NCBI GenBank assembly: GCA_029224465.1
Contig: JAQXUQ010000027.1
Coordinates: forward strand, 62,001 to 126,000
Direction: 5' to 3'
DNA from: Bacillota bacterium
GTDB lineage: Bacteria > Bacillota > Clostridia > Lachnospirales > Lachnospiraceae
Length of the DNA stretch: 64,000 nt
Each line of letters begins with the position of its first letter. Within the stretch, counting starts at the first letter, position 1. A program made the translations under genes and the position numbers. Positions 35,297 to 44,345 of this stretch are shown here, piece after piece. Under the pieces are notes generated by a model. It worked only from the letters and a program-made list of their open reading frames with translations. It had not been told where the DNA came from and searched no databases.

Positions 35297-37294
35297 TTAC
35301 AGTTCTCGTCCATTTCTGGTAAACACCGGTATCTGCTCAATCGGTGTACTTACCACAACAGAACTTCCTCCATTGACACCTTCTCCGGTCCAATAGTTTT
35401 TCCACCTGCTTCCTTTAGGCAAATAGACTTTTCTTTCTGTTTCTCCAGCATACAGCACCGGTGCAACAAGAACATCCGGTCCAAACATATATTCATCTTC
35501 AATGTTCCATGATTGCATGTCTGATGGAGTATCATAAAACAGGGGCCGCATTACCGGTGTCCCTTTTTCATGCGCAGCCTTCATTAATTCCATGATGTAT
35601 GGCTTCATGTGTTTTCTAAGTTCCAGATATCTCTTTAATATCAAATAATTATCATCTCCAAATGACCAGACCTCATTATCGGCTCCAGAAACGCATAAGC
35701 CTCCGCCATAATCCCCAATTGGTGCCTGCAGTGGCTGGCGTTCACCATGAAGTCTCATAACCGGGCAGAAAGTTCCCCATTCAAACCAGCGTACGAGGAG
35801 CTCCTGAAACGAGGGATCTTTCGGATTGCCTCCATGGAATCCTCCAATGTCAGTCGTCCACCAAGGTATTCCAGCCATTCCCATATTCAGACCTGCTGCC
35901 AGCTGATTCCTGAGGCTCTTAAAACTAGAATGAATATCCCCGGACCAGACCAATGCTCCATACTTCTGCGAACCTGCCCATGCACAGCGGAGGAGATTGA
36001 TAACATCCTTCTGTCCTTCCTTCGTCATTCCATCATAGAAAGTTTTTGCATAGAACGCAGGGTAACTATTCCCGATTTGGACATTAGGTCCAAGATAGTA
36101 TCGATAGTTGTCAAAATCATAAACACTATATTCAGGCTCAGCTTCATCAAGCCAGAATACGCGGATACCTTTGTCATAATAGTTTTGTTTTGCTTTCTGC
36201 CAGACGTATTCTCGTGCTTCCGGATTTGTTGCATCATAGTGAACTGTATTGCCCTGGAAATCCATTACTACACGGAACCCGCGTTCTGTGCGGATCAAAT
36301 AGCCTTTTTCAAGCATTTCCTCAAAATTGTCCGAGCGATAATCGACTGTCGGCCAGATAGAAACCATTAACTTGATTCCCATATCGTCCAGTTCACGTAT
36401 CATTGCGTCCGGATCCGGCCAGTATTTCGGATCAAATTTCCAGTCACCCTGCAACGGCCAATGAAAATAATCAATTACAATTACATCAATGGGCAGTCCG
36501 CGTCTTTTGTACTCCCGTGCAATATTTAACAATTCTTCCTGCGTCTGGTAGCGCAGCTTACACTGCCAGAAACCCATTGCCCAGTCCGGCATCATCGGAA
36601 CTTTTCCTGTAACATCTGCGTAACGTTCTTCAATTTCCGCTGGTGTATCCCCAGATGTTATCCAGTAGTCAAGCTGTTTTGTTGAATAAGCTTCCCAAGT
36701 AGTAATATTCTTCCCAAACATTACCCGTCCGACAGCAGGATTATTCCATAAAAATCCATAGCCAAGACTTGACACCATAAAAGGTACCGACGCCTGTGAA
36801 TTTCTCTGCGCCAGTTCTAGGTCATTACCCTTCTGGTTCAAATACGGCTGCTGATATTGGCCCATCCCAAAAATCTTTTCATCAGGTGTTGATACGAACC
36901 GCATCGACAAATGATAATCTCCTCCAAGATTCGCCTTGAATTCTCTGGCATCAATGTTAAGTGCGCTGCAATAATCAACCGTTTTATCTTTTCGGTTTCT
37001 GAGATATTCGTCCAGTAGGAGTTTCCCTGTCCTTGCATGATAAAACGTTATTTTCCCGTACTTGGTAATGACTGCTTTGATTTTTCCATTAATAATAGAC
37101 GCTTCATTTTCACCAATCTCAATTACAGGTACTGTTTTGCGGACTTTTATCTGAAGTGCCCAGTTTTCTTTATTAAATTCCGGATTTTTAGTCGCACGTA
37201 TTCGTAATGAATTTTTCCCCCATGGCTCAAGCCAGACTTCCTCTGCATCGTAGTGATATTTCAATATACCGTGATCTTCATTAAAAATGCTCAT
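35297..37294 (-). CDS. GH31 family alpha-glycosidase, second type
   Basis: A 665-residue GH31 enzyme, shorter than and only distantly similar to the alpha-xylosidase 6 kb away. The nucleophile lies in FWLDEAEPEY (Asp383) and the likely acid/base in WSGDIHSS (Asp453). The pattern WLDEAEPE and the ADNEVWSFGDD segment are seen in GH31 members described as alpha-xylosidases or oligosaccharide 4-alpha-D-glucosyltransferase-like proteins; exact activity is open. No signal peptide. AAAGG is 13 nt from the ATG, a weak site. It directly follows the two permease genes. Confidence 0.88.
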   Translation of the reverse strand: MSIFNEDHGILKYHYDAEEVWLEPWGKNSLRIRATKNPEFNKENWALQIKVRKTVPVIEIGENEASIINGKIKAVITKYGKITFYHARTGKLLLDEYLRNRKDKTVDYCSALNIDAREFKANLGGDYHLSMRFVSTPDEKIFGMGQYQQPYLNQKGNDLELAQRNSQASVPFMVSSLGYGFLWNNPAVGRVMFGKNITTWEAYSTKQLDYWITSGDTPAEIEERYADVTGKVPMMPDWAMGFWQCKLRYQTQEELLNIAREYKRRGLPIDVIVIDYFHWPLQGDWKFDPKYWPDPDAMIRELDDMGIKLMVSIWPTVDYRSDNFEEMLEKGYLIRTERGFRVVMDFQGNTVHYDATNPEAREYVWQKAKQNYYDKGIRVFWLDEAEPEYSVYDFDNYRYYLGPNVQIGNSYPAFYAKTFYDGMTKEGQKDVINLLRCAWAGSQKYGALVWSGDIHSSFKSLRNQLAAGLNMGMAGIPWWTTDIGGFHGGNPKDPSFQELLVRWFEWGTFCPVMRLHGERQPLQAPIGDYGGGLCVSGADNEVWSFGDDNYLILKRYLELRKHMKPYIMELMKAAHEKGTPVMRPLFYDTPSDMQSWNIEDEYMFGPDVLVAPVLYAGETERKVYLPKGSRWKNYWTGEGVNGGSSVVVSTPIEQIPVFTRNGREL

Positions 37295-37343
37295 AACTTA
37301 TTAGGTACCTTTCATAATGAAGTTAATTTAATTCTGTATGTAT

Positions 37344-38204
37344 TCATCCCTTCACAGAACCACTGGTCATTCCTTCAACAATCTGCTTCTGCATCGTTAC
37401 AAATATGATTACACAAGGCAATATAAGAAGTACGCCATATGCCATAATACTGTTCCATTTTGTTCCGTATTGGTTCATGAACTTATATATTGCTGAAGTC
37501 ATCGGACGCATCTTATCGCTGGAATTGAATGTCATCGAATATACCAGATCATTCCAAGCGAAAACGAAGCTAAATGCCGCAGCTGTCAATAATGTAGGTT
37601 TGGCTACCGGAACAACAACACGGAAGAATGCGCTTAAATTGGAACAACCATCAATTTTGGCCGCCTCTACCAGTTCATCCGGAATGCTGAGAAAGCTGGG
37701 ACGAAGCATCAATACAACAAAGGGAATGGAAATTGTTGCCGTAGCTAAAATCGGTGCCCAATATGTATTCAGTAATTTAAGTCTGGAAAATGTAAGAAAC
37801 AATGGAGTCAACACCAGCGACGCCGGCAGCATCTGCGTTACAAGGAAGATCAGCATCATCAGTTTCTTCCCTTTAACCCTGAATTTTGCCAGTCCATAAG
37901 CAGCCGGAACAGAAAGTAACAGCGATAGCAGCATGGAGCCGAGTGCGACTATTATAGAATTCTTCAATGTCGTCTTAAGTACAGGCAGCTGATCGATATA
38001 GGCATCTAAAGTAAAACGATGAGGCCACAGCGTTGGCCGGCTGAGAAATATTTCCGAATCAAGTTTAAAACTGTTAATAACAATCCAGTACAACGGGAAG
38101 AGAAAGGTGATGCAAATCAGCACTGCAACAATGTCACAAATTATTCTTCCCTGCTCCTGATTAATATGCTTGTGATGAAGTTTTCTGTTCTTCTCATCCA
38201 TCAT
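37344..38204 (-). CDS. Sugar ABC transporter permease (MalG type)
   Basis: A 286-residue CUT1-family permease with six membrane segments; EAA loop ELVEAAKIDGCSNLSAFFRVVVP near 195 contacts the ATPase. The start overlaps the upstream permease stop (TGATG). No ATPase gene is present in the operon, as is common in Firmicutes where a shared MsmK/MsmX-type ATPase serves several CUT1 systems. Together with the MalF-type permease and the binding protein it imports the oligosaccharide. Confidence 0.92.
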   Translation of the reverse strand: MMDEKNRKLHHKHINQEQGRIICDIVAVLICITFLFPLYWIVINSFKLDSEIFLSRPTLWPHRFTLDAYIDQLPVLKTTLKNSIIVALGSMLLSLLLSVPAAYGLAKFRVKGKKLMMLIFLVTQMLPASLVLTPLFLTFSRLKLLNTYWAPILATATISIPFVVLMLRPSFLSIPDELVEAAKIDGCSNLSAFFRVVVPVAKPTLLTAAAFSFVFAWNDLVYSMTFNSSDKMRPMTSAIYKFMNQYGTKWNSIMAYGVLLILPCVIIFVTMQKQIVEGMTSGSVKG

Positions 38205-39091
38205 CAGCTCTCCTCATTTGTAGTCGTCTTCAGATAAATCAATGCAACAATAAACAGGCAGACAAACAAAACATTAGCTGCTGCAGAACCTTCTCCAAAA
38301 TGAAACAACTGGAATGACAGCTTATATGAGTAAGTTGACAAAACCTCCGTAGCATCTACAGGGCCGCCACCAGTCATAACGTAAACCAAATCGAATACTT
38401 TAAAAGTCAGCACGAAGCCGAGTACCAGTACGGACATGATTGTCGGTTTCAACAGCGGTATTGTGATCTTAAATAACTGCTGTGTTTTAGTAGCGCCATC
38501 AATTTCGGCTGCTTCATAAATGTCTTTTGAAATGTTATTAATCCCCGTTGTCAGGAGAAGCATATTAAATGGAATACCGACCCACGAATTTGCAATAATC
38601 AGGACCCACATGGCAGTGCCACCCTGTAAGAGCCATCCTACCGGTTCCTTAATGATATGAAGGTTCATTAAGATGGTATTGATGATTCCCGAATCCTGCG
38701 AAAACATAAACTTGAAAACCAATGCTGTTACCGTAACCGGCAGCATCCAGCTTATTACTACTAGTCCGCGGATTGTTTTTGAAAGCTTAAAGTCTTTTGC
38801 AAAGAATATCGCAAACAGAAAGCCAAGTACGAACTGGATAACAAGGCATCCAATTGTATAAATAAATGTATGCGCAATGGCTGCAATAAACGTACGGTCT
38901 GCGAAGATATTCCTGTAATTTTCAAGGCCTATGAATGCACGGTTCGTATTGCGCAATGTCAGGGCTGTTGCATCCTGAAAGCTGATCACCCAGTTATATA
39001 CAATCGGATATCCGATAAATACCAGCATATAAATTACTGCCGGAAGGATGAAACAATATCCGAGCGCCTTGTTTCTCCATCTGTTCTTCAT
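38204..39091 (-). CDS. Sugar ABC transporter permease (MalF type)
   Basis: A 295-residue CUT1-family permease with six membrane segments; EAA loop DIYEAAEIDGATKTQQLFKITIP near 200. N-terminus MKNRWRNKALGYCFILPA is typical. Encoded between the binding protein (110 bp upstream, separated by a hairpin) and the MalG-type partner with overlapping codons. Confidence 0.92.
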   Translation of the reverse strand: MKNRWRNKALGYCFILPAVIYMLVFIGYPIVYNWVISFQDATALTLRNTNRAFIGLENYRNIFADRTFIAAIAHTFIYTIGCLVIQFVLGFLFAIFFAKDFKLSKTIRGLVVISWMLPVTVTALVFKFMFSQDSGIINTILMNLHIIKEPVGWLLQGGTAMWVLIIANSWVGIPFNMLLLTTGINNISKDIYEAAEIDGATKTQQLFKITIPLLKPTIMSVLVLGFVLTFKVFDLVYVMTGGGPVDATEVLSTYSYKLSFQLFHFGEGSAAANVLFVCLFIVALIYLKTTTNEES

Positions 39092-39150
39092 GATTTTCCT
39101 CTGCTGATTTTTACTTTGAAAATAGAAAATGTTTTTGTCGTTTAATCAAA

Positions 39151-39184
39151 TCCGGCCGCATCAAATAACAGCGATGCGGCCGGA
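39151..39184 (-). other. Intercistronic hairpin after the sugar-binding protein gene
   Basis: TCCGGCCGCATC and GATGCGGCCGGA form a perfect 12-bp stem with a 10-nt loop. On the minus strand it is followed by TTTGATTAAAC rather than a clean U-run, so partial termination or mRNA protection between binding protein and permeases is likely. Confidence 0.7.
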
Positions 39185-39200
39185 AAGAAAACATTTTTAC

Positions 39201-40502
39201 TTATTTATCCAGTGATGCAATCGTTTTTGCAGCATCATTCATAGCCGTATCAACATCTTTCTGGCCTGTGAAGACTTCCTGCTGAGCAGTATAAACTGCC
39301 TTGGAAAGTTCCGGCCATACCGGACTAGGTCCACGGGACTGCGCATTCGGCATAATTTTCGCGAATACCTGCCAGTTTGGATCATCTGCGTAAATGGTTG
39401 TAGTATCAACATCATCACGAGGTGACAAGCGGCCAATATTTTTGCAAATATCAGGTCCTTCTTCCTTGCCTGTAATCCACTGAACAAATTTCCAAGCCGC
39501 ATCTACATTCGCACCAGTGCAGATACCAATATTCTCACCGCCGAGAATCGATGCATAATCTCCTTCATCCGCTTTCGGAACCTGCGCTACGCCATATTTT
39601 AAATCCGGCGCATCATCTGCCAGGCCAGAGAACTGCCAAGGTCCGTTAATCATCATTGCCGCCTGCCCGGAAGCAAACTGCTTTTCTGCATCAGCCTGTG
39701 TCCAGTTAACACATTCTTTGCTGATATATCCTTTATCCAACAGTTCTTTCAGATAAGACATGGATTTCTTCGAAGCATCTGAGCCCATATCATAAACAGA
39801 ACCGCCTGCCGAAAGCAGCCATGGCATGTACTGGAATGTTCCTTCCTCATTTCCAATGGCTGAAATTGCCAGCCCGTAAACGCCTTTTGTTGTTAATTTC
39901 GCACAGGCGTCTTCAAGCTCTGACCATGTTGTGGGGACCTCAACGCCTGCTGCATCCAACAGATCTTTATTATAAAAGAGTCCCAGACAATTGTTCCCCC
40001 ACGGTACACCATATAGTTTTCCTTCGTAATAACAGGATCCGATAGATCCTTCCAGAAAATGCTGGTCGTCGCTGTTTTTATACAGATCCGTGATATCCTC
40101 AAAAACACCCATGGAAGCATATGAATTATGATCCGGATTATCAACCATGCCAACATCCGGAAGTTCTCCGGAAACAACCCCGATCGTATATTGCTTCATC
40201 AGTTCATCTCTGGGAAAATACTGCTGTTCCACATAGATTTCATCCTGAGAAGCATTAAACTTATCTACTGCCTCTTTTACGTATTTACCCTCTTTATCTT
40301 CCGACATATAATGCCAGAAGGTGATGGTTGTTTTTCCATCGGAATTTGTTTCGGATGATTCAGCCTGTGTAGATGCCTCTGTTGCTTCTGTAGAAGCAGC
40401 TGCTGTTGTGGATGCTGTATCAGCCGATGATGATCCGCAACCTGCCAGTATTCCCCCGGCCAGCAGTAAAGACATAGTTACTGATAGCACTTCTTTTTTC
40501 AT
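39201..40502 (-). CDS. Sugar ABC transporter substrate-binding lipoprotein
   Basis: A 433-residue SBP_bac_1 (CUT1) lipoprotein: lipobox LAGC at about residue 22, Ser/Thr/Ala/Glu-rich tether to about 58, then TTITFWHYMSEDKEG and the binding fold with GQAAMMINGPWQFSG near 285. The start ATG (MKKEVLSVT) follows GGGAGG by six nt; a longer frame starts inside the ribosome site. First gene of the nine-gene operon; the ligand is presumably an alpha-xylosyl or alpha-glucosyl oligosaccharide given the two GH31 enzymes. Confidence 0.93.
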   Translation of the reverse strand: MKKEVLSVTMSLLLAGGILAGCGSSSADTASTTAAASTEATEASTQAESSETNSDGKTTITFWHYMSEDKEGKYVKEAVDKFNASQDEIYVEQQYFPRDELMKQYTIGVVSGELPDVGMVDNPDHNSYASMGVFEDITDLYKNSDDQHFLEGSIGSCYYEGKLYGVPWGNNCLGLFYNKDLLDAAGVEVPTTWSELEDACAKLTTKGVYGLAISAIGNEEGTFQYMPWLLSAGGSVYDMGSDASKKSMSYLKELLDKGYISKECVNWTQADAEKQFASGQAAMMINGPWQFSGLADDAPDLKYGVAQVPKADEGDYASILGGENIGICTGANVDAAWKFVQWITGKEEGPDICKNIGRLSPRDDVDTTTIYADDPNWQVFAKIMPNAQSRGPSPVWPELSKAVYTAQQEVFTGQKDVDTAMNDAAKTIASLDK

Positions 40503-40835
40503 CGTTACCCTCCCTTCCAATTTGCACGATGATTGATGCTTTTGTTATGAAAATCATAGCAATTTGCACACATTAAAGCAGGTCTATAAATATAAAAAAG
40601 GTGGACAAATTAAATTATTAGCAAAATTACATGAGAACGCCTCACATATTTATGCTATATGACTTAACAAATGATTTTGATCCGGATGAGATGTAAGCTA
40701 ATAATGATACTTAACAAAAGATAAAAAATTGTTGCTTACAACGCAGAATGTGTCAGGCACTAATGAAATGTCAATCGCACCAGTGACAGCATTATTCAGC
40801 TCTTAGGCATAGAGATGCAGAAAGATTAAAAGGAA
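40503..40835 (-). promoter_or_regulatory. Control region of the GH31 operon with a direct repeat
   Basis: CAATTTGCAC occurs at 40518-40527 and again at 40560-40569, exactly 42 bp apart (about four helix turns), on the minus strand as GTGCAAATTG. The upstream copy abuts TATGAT (40558-40553), a candidate -10 with only CTGCTT as -35, which would suit an activator-dependent promoter. AraC-type regulators such as the YesN homologue of this operon bind direct repeats. No gene is seen in the rest of the AT-rich stretch. Confidence 0.45.
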
Positions 40836-40895
40836 ATAATCTCCTGAAATCCAGGTGGCGTGTACCTATGCCGCCCAGATATTTCAGGAGATTAT
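40836..40895 (-). terminator. Terminator of the KduD/ManD/TRAP operon
   Basis: ATAATCTCCTGAAAT (40836-40850) and ATTTCAGGAGATTAT (40881-40895) form a perfect 15-bp stem; an inner stem involves GGCG and CGCC. On the minus strand the sequence continues TTTCCTTTT, and on the plus strand TTTCTTTT follows, so it can act both ways. It separates the two minus-strand operons. Confidence 0.8.
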
Positions 40896-40933
40896 CGTTT
40901 CTTTTGGAAAAGTTTCCTTAAAATTCAGTAAAA

Positions 40934-41764
40934 TTACATCACAAGATATCCGCCATCAACCGGAATGATAGCGCCACCGAGGTAATTGGACGCATCGGAC
41001 GCAAGGAAGAGAGCAGGCCCCTTCATGTCATCGCCTGTGCCCCAGCGATGCGCCGGAATACGGTTCGTAAGCTCCATAAAACGAGGGTTCTTCGGATCCG
41101 TCAAGGCTGTATTCATATCGGTATCCATGTAGCCCGGAGCCAACGCATTGACATTGATTCCATAGCCAAACAGATCATTGCTCATACCCTTCGCAAGCTG
41201 CGCTACGCCACCCTTCGCCGCTGCATAAGCCGGAACGGTCTTACCGCCGAACCAGGTACACATGGATGCAATCAGTATGATCTTGCCATAGCATTTCTTT
41301 GGCCCATTGGTAATCGGAACAACACCGTCCGCCTGTGCTTTCTTGACAAAGAAATCAGCAGCAGGTCTAGCAAGACCGAAAACAGAATCCAGGTTGGTTC
41401 CGATGACATCATGCCAGTCATTCGCCGGAAACTCATTGGAAGGATGTCTCCTCTGAATGCCGTGCGCAACTACGATGACATCAACCTCTCCTCCGAGAAT
41501 GGCAAGTGCCTTTCTGAATGTCTCTTCTCCACTCTCCAGTGTGGACAGGTTAGCCGCAAGGCCATGGCACTTATAACCCTTTTCCGTATAAAAATCCCGG
41601 ATATCCAGTGCACCCGGATGTCCCTCTGTGCCTCTCTCCTTCGTACCGATAGCTACCACTTCACATCCGGCTTCCATGAATCCTTCCGCCATTCCTCTGC
41701 CGAGTCCTCTGGTGGCACCGGTAACAATTACCTTCTTTCCGGCAATATTAAACATATCCTTCAT
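40934..41764 (-). CDS. KduD/gluconate 5-dehydrogenase type SDR
   Basis: A 276-residue classical SDR: TGATRGLGRG at 15-24, AHGIQRRHPSNEF (NAG region with the IQRR motif typical of KduD-like enzymes, about 110), catalytic YAAAK near 190, and the end GGAIIPVDGGYLVM. Relatives oxidise or reduce 2-keto-3-deoxy- or 5-keto-gluconates. Last gene of the minus-strand operon, 28 bp after the ManD-type gene, which suggests it handles the keto-deoxy product or a related keto acid. Confidence 0.88.
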   Translation of the reverse strand: MKDMFNIAGKKVIVTGATRGLGRGMAEGFMEAGCEVVAIGTKERGTEGHPGALDIRDFYTEKGYKCHGLAANLSTLESGEETFRKALAILGGEVDVIVVAHGIQRRHPSNEFPANDWHDVIGTNLDSVFGLARPAADFFVKKAQADGVVPITNGPKKCYGKIILIASMCTWFGGKTVPAYAAAKGGVAQLAKGMSNDLFGYGINVNALAPGYMDTDMNTALTDPKNPRFMELTNRIPAHRWGTGDDMKGPALFLASDASNYLGGAIIPVDGGYLVM

Positions 41765-41792
41765 ACTTATGTCCTTTCTTCATAAATAAATA

Positions 41793-43040
41793 CTACGGAG
41801 TCTGCAGCGATCCGTCCATCTTCCTCGTCTGTGTCCATGTTACAACTTCCGGATTGCAGGGATACTTGATCGCCTCCGCTTCGTTGATGTCCACGCCAAG
41901 TCCCGGATTATCGTTCGGATAAACATAACCGTCTTTATATTCCGGCAGACCCGGAAATACTTCAAGTAGTGCTCCATGCGGACCGCTGAGCTTCTGGATG
42001 ACAAAATTCGGAGGCTCAATGCCGGACCATTCCTGGACGCCGAAATTCTGCGCTGCGAGATCGATATGGACATTTGCCGCATGCGCTACCGGAGACATAT
42101 CGCCGGGGCCATGCCATGCTGTCCGCACTCCGAACTGCTCAGCGAAAATCTGGAGTTTCCTCGCCGGTGTGATCCCTCCGATCTGACTTAAATGGCAGCG
42201 AATATAATCGATCAGGCGATTTGCGATGGGATACTGCCACTCCTGCGGATTATTGAAAAGTTCTCCCTCCGCGATCGGTGTAGAAGACGCTTCCCGAATT
42301 CTGGCAAGCCACTGCGTCTGTTCAATGCTGACCGGATCTTCCAGAAATTTCAGATGATATGGTTCCAGCTCTCTAGCCAGCTGCACCGCATCAGACGGTG
42401 CAATACGCTCGTGAACGTCATGGACAAGATCAATGCTGTCACCGAAACGACCGCGAACAAAGTCGAACATCTTCACTGTGTTTTTGATATAAGTCTTCGC
42501 ATCAAGATAAACACCCTTAGGCGCACCTGCAGGTGTTCCAGCGGGAGCAGCACTGTAGGTTCCTCCGCCGTAGCCGCCACACTGGCAGCGAATGGTTTTC
42601 ACTCCGATATTGACGTACTTCTGAATATTATCGCAGAGATCTTGCAAGTCCCTGCCATCTGCATGGCGGTAAACCGGAACCGCCTCACGGACTTTGCCGC
42701 CGAAAAGCTGGTATAGTGGCATTCCGGCCATCTTTCCCTTGATGTCCCAGAGTGCCATGTCAACACCGGAAATCGCATTATTCTCGATTCCGCCGTTTCT
42801 CCAGTATCCGTTCTGGTTCATCAGCTGCCAAAGTTCTTCAATTTGCGAAACGTCGCGGCCGACCAACAGCGGTTTCAGGTATTCGTCAACGACCGTTTTC
42901 ACTGCAAGATAGCGATAAGCGAATGTTCCACATCCGAGCCCGTATAGGCCGGGCTCGGATGTTTCCACTTTAACCACCAGAAGGTTGATGCCTTCCGGCG
43001 CAGTGCATATTGTTCGTATGTCCTTAATAGTTACTGCCAT
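41793..43040 (-). CDS. ManD/RspA family sugar acid dehydratase (enolase superfamily)
   Basis: A 415-residue member of the ManD subgroup of the enolase superfamily, whose well-studied members dehydrate D-mannonate or D-gluconate to 2-keto-3-deoxy-D-gluconate; low-activity members of unclear role (RspA) also exist. Metal ligands lie in LVHDVHERI (about 208), FLEDP (about 235) and AEGELFN (about 262), and the barrel end has TAWHGPGDMSPVAHA. N-terminal capping domain 1-120. A short Gly/Ala/Pro-rich insert (about 160-175) is in the loop region that distinguishes active from poor ManDs. Between dctM and the KduD-type gene. Confidence 0.9.
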   Translation of the reverse strand: MAVTIKDIRTICTAPEGINLLVVKVETSEPGLYGLGCGTFAYRYLAVKTVVDEYLKPLLVGRDVSQIEELWQLMNQNGYWRNGGIENNAISGVDMALWDIKGKMAGMPLYQLFGGKVREAVPVYRHADGRDLQDLCDNIQKYVNIGVKTIRCQCGGYGGGTYSAAPAGTPAGAPKGVYLDAKTYIKNTVKMFDFVRGRFGDSIDLVHDVHERIAPSDAVQLARELEPYHLKFLEDPVSIEQTQWLARIREASSTPIAEGELFNNPQEWQYPIANRLIDYIRCHLSQIGGITPARKLQIFAEQFGVRTAWHGPGDMSPVAHAANVHIDLAAQNFGVQEWSGIEPPNFVIQKLSGPHGALLEVFPGLPEYKDGYVYPNDNPGLGVDINEAEAIKYPCNPEVVTWTQTRKMDGSLQTP

Positions 43041-43054
43041 CTTCAGATCTCTCC

Positions 43055-44344
43055 TTACCGGACAAGGAATGTGCAGAATGTCTCAGAGAATACACACAGG
43101 AAAAACACAGCTGTATATCCGAGGAAGAACGGCAACTCCGCTTTCGCAATATCGCCGATCTTGAGCTCTCTGACAGATCTTGTAACCTGTACAGCCGAAA
43201 AGATGTTGACGGCAACCGGCGGTGTCATGGTACCTATGACGTTGGAAATGCAGACAATCATTCCAAAATGGATGATATTGATTCCCATTGCCTGTGCAAT
43301 CGGCCAGAGAACCGGAACCAGAAGAACTGCAATCGCTGTTCCTTCCATGAACGTCCCGAAGATCAACAGGATAATTGCGACAACCAGGCAAAACAGCGTC
43401 TTATTCAGATTCATCGCTACAACCGCGTTTACCATCGCCTGAGAAGCGCCGGAGTATGTAAATACCCAGGAGAATGCAGTGGAAGCGGCAATGATGAAGA
43501 GGATCATCGCAGAACTCTTGGCAGACTTAATAAAGATCGGGATGAGATCCTGTACCTTCAGTTCCTTGTAAATGACAACACCGGCGATCAGTGCCCACAC
43601 ACAGGCGACAGCAGCGCTCTCGGTCGCAGTCAGAAGTCCGGAATAAATACCTCCTAGGATAATAATCGGCGTCATCAGTGCAGGGAGTGCATCGATAAAC
43701 ATCTTGAAGATCTCGCCGCCACTATGCTTGACGCTCAGTTTGGGCCACTTTTCCTTGTGAGCGAAGTAGATTACCTCAATAATCAGAACAATCATGATTA
43801 CGATTCCGATCATCATGCCTTCGGTAAACATATTCGTTACAGAAGCGCCGGTCAATGTGCAGTATAAAACCATGATAATGGACGGCGGAATAACCGGTCC
43901 GAGACCTCCAGATACAACAAGAAGTCCTGCGGTTCTTGCTTCCGGATAGCCATCCTTGACCATGTCGGCATAGAGCATGGAACCGATGGCGATAACGGTT
44001 GCCGGTGCGGACCCGGAAAGTGCCGCAAAGAAGGCGCAGGCTACGACCAGCGCAATCGCCATGGAGCCACGGACATTGCCGATCAGAGCGTTCGCGAAAT
44101 TAACGATTCTGCGGGAGATACCACCGCTCGCCATCAGGTTTCCAGCCAGAATAAAGAAAGCAATTGCCATGATGGAAGTTGACTGCAGACCGCCAAAAAT
44201 ACGCTGCGCAATAACCGCTGCGGAAACGCCGAGGTTTCCGAACTGAACAGCTGACAGCGCGCCAACGCCCAGTGCCATCGCGATCGGAACTCCAATAACG
44301 ATGCAGACAGCAAATACAGCGAAGAGAAGAATTCCTGCAAACAT
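43055..44344 (-). CDS. dctM: TRAP transporter large permease (DctM)
   Basis: A 429-residue membrane protein with about twelve segments, the sodium-coupled channel subunit of a tripartite transporter for carboxylates. The family motif LSGSAPATVIAIGSMLYADMVKDGY-like region is near 125 and VIPPSIIMVLY near 155. Start ATG giving MFAGILLFAV lies 1 nt after the dctQ stop with GGAAGG upstream; a longer frame overlaps dctQ. Intact, but its binding protein gene is truncated. Confidence 0.94.
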   Translation of the reverse strand: MFAGILLFAVFAVCIVIGVPIAMALGVGALSAVQFGNLGVSAAVIAQRIFGGLQSTSIMAIAFFILAGNLMASGGISRRIVNFANALIGNVRGSMAIALVVACAFFAALSGSAPATVIAIGSMLYADMVKDGYPEARTAGLLVVSGGLGPVIPPSIIMVLYCTLTGASVTNMFTEGMMIGIVIMIVLIIEVIYFAHKEKWPKLSVKHSGGEIFKMFIDALPALMTPIIILGGIYSGLLTATESAAVACVWALIAGVVIYKELKVQDLIPIFIKSAKSSAMILFIIAASTAFSWVFTYSGASQAMVNAVVAMNLNKTLFCLVVAIILLIFGTFMEGTAIAVLLVPVLWPIAQAMGINIIHFGMIVCISNVIGTMTPPVAVNIFSAVQVTRSVRELKIGDIAKAELPFFLGYTAVFFLCVFSETFCTFLVR

Positions 44345-44345
44345 A

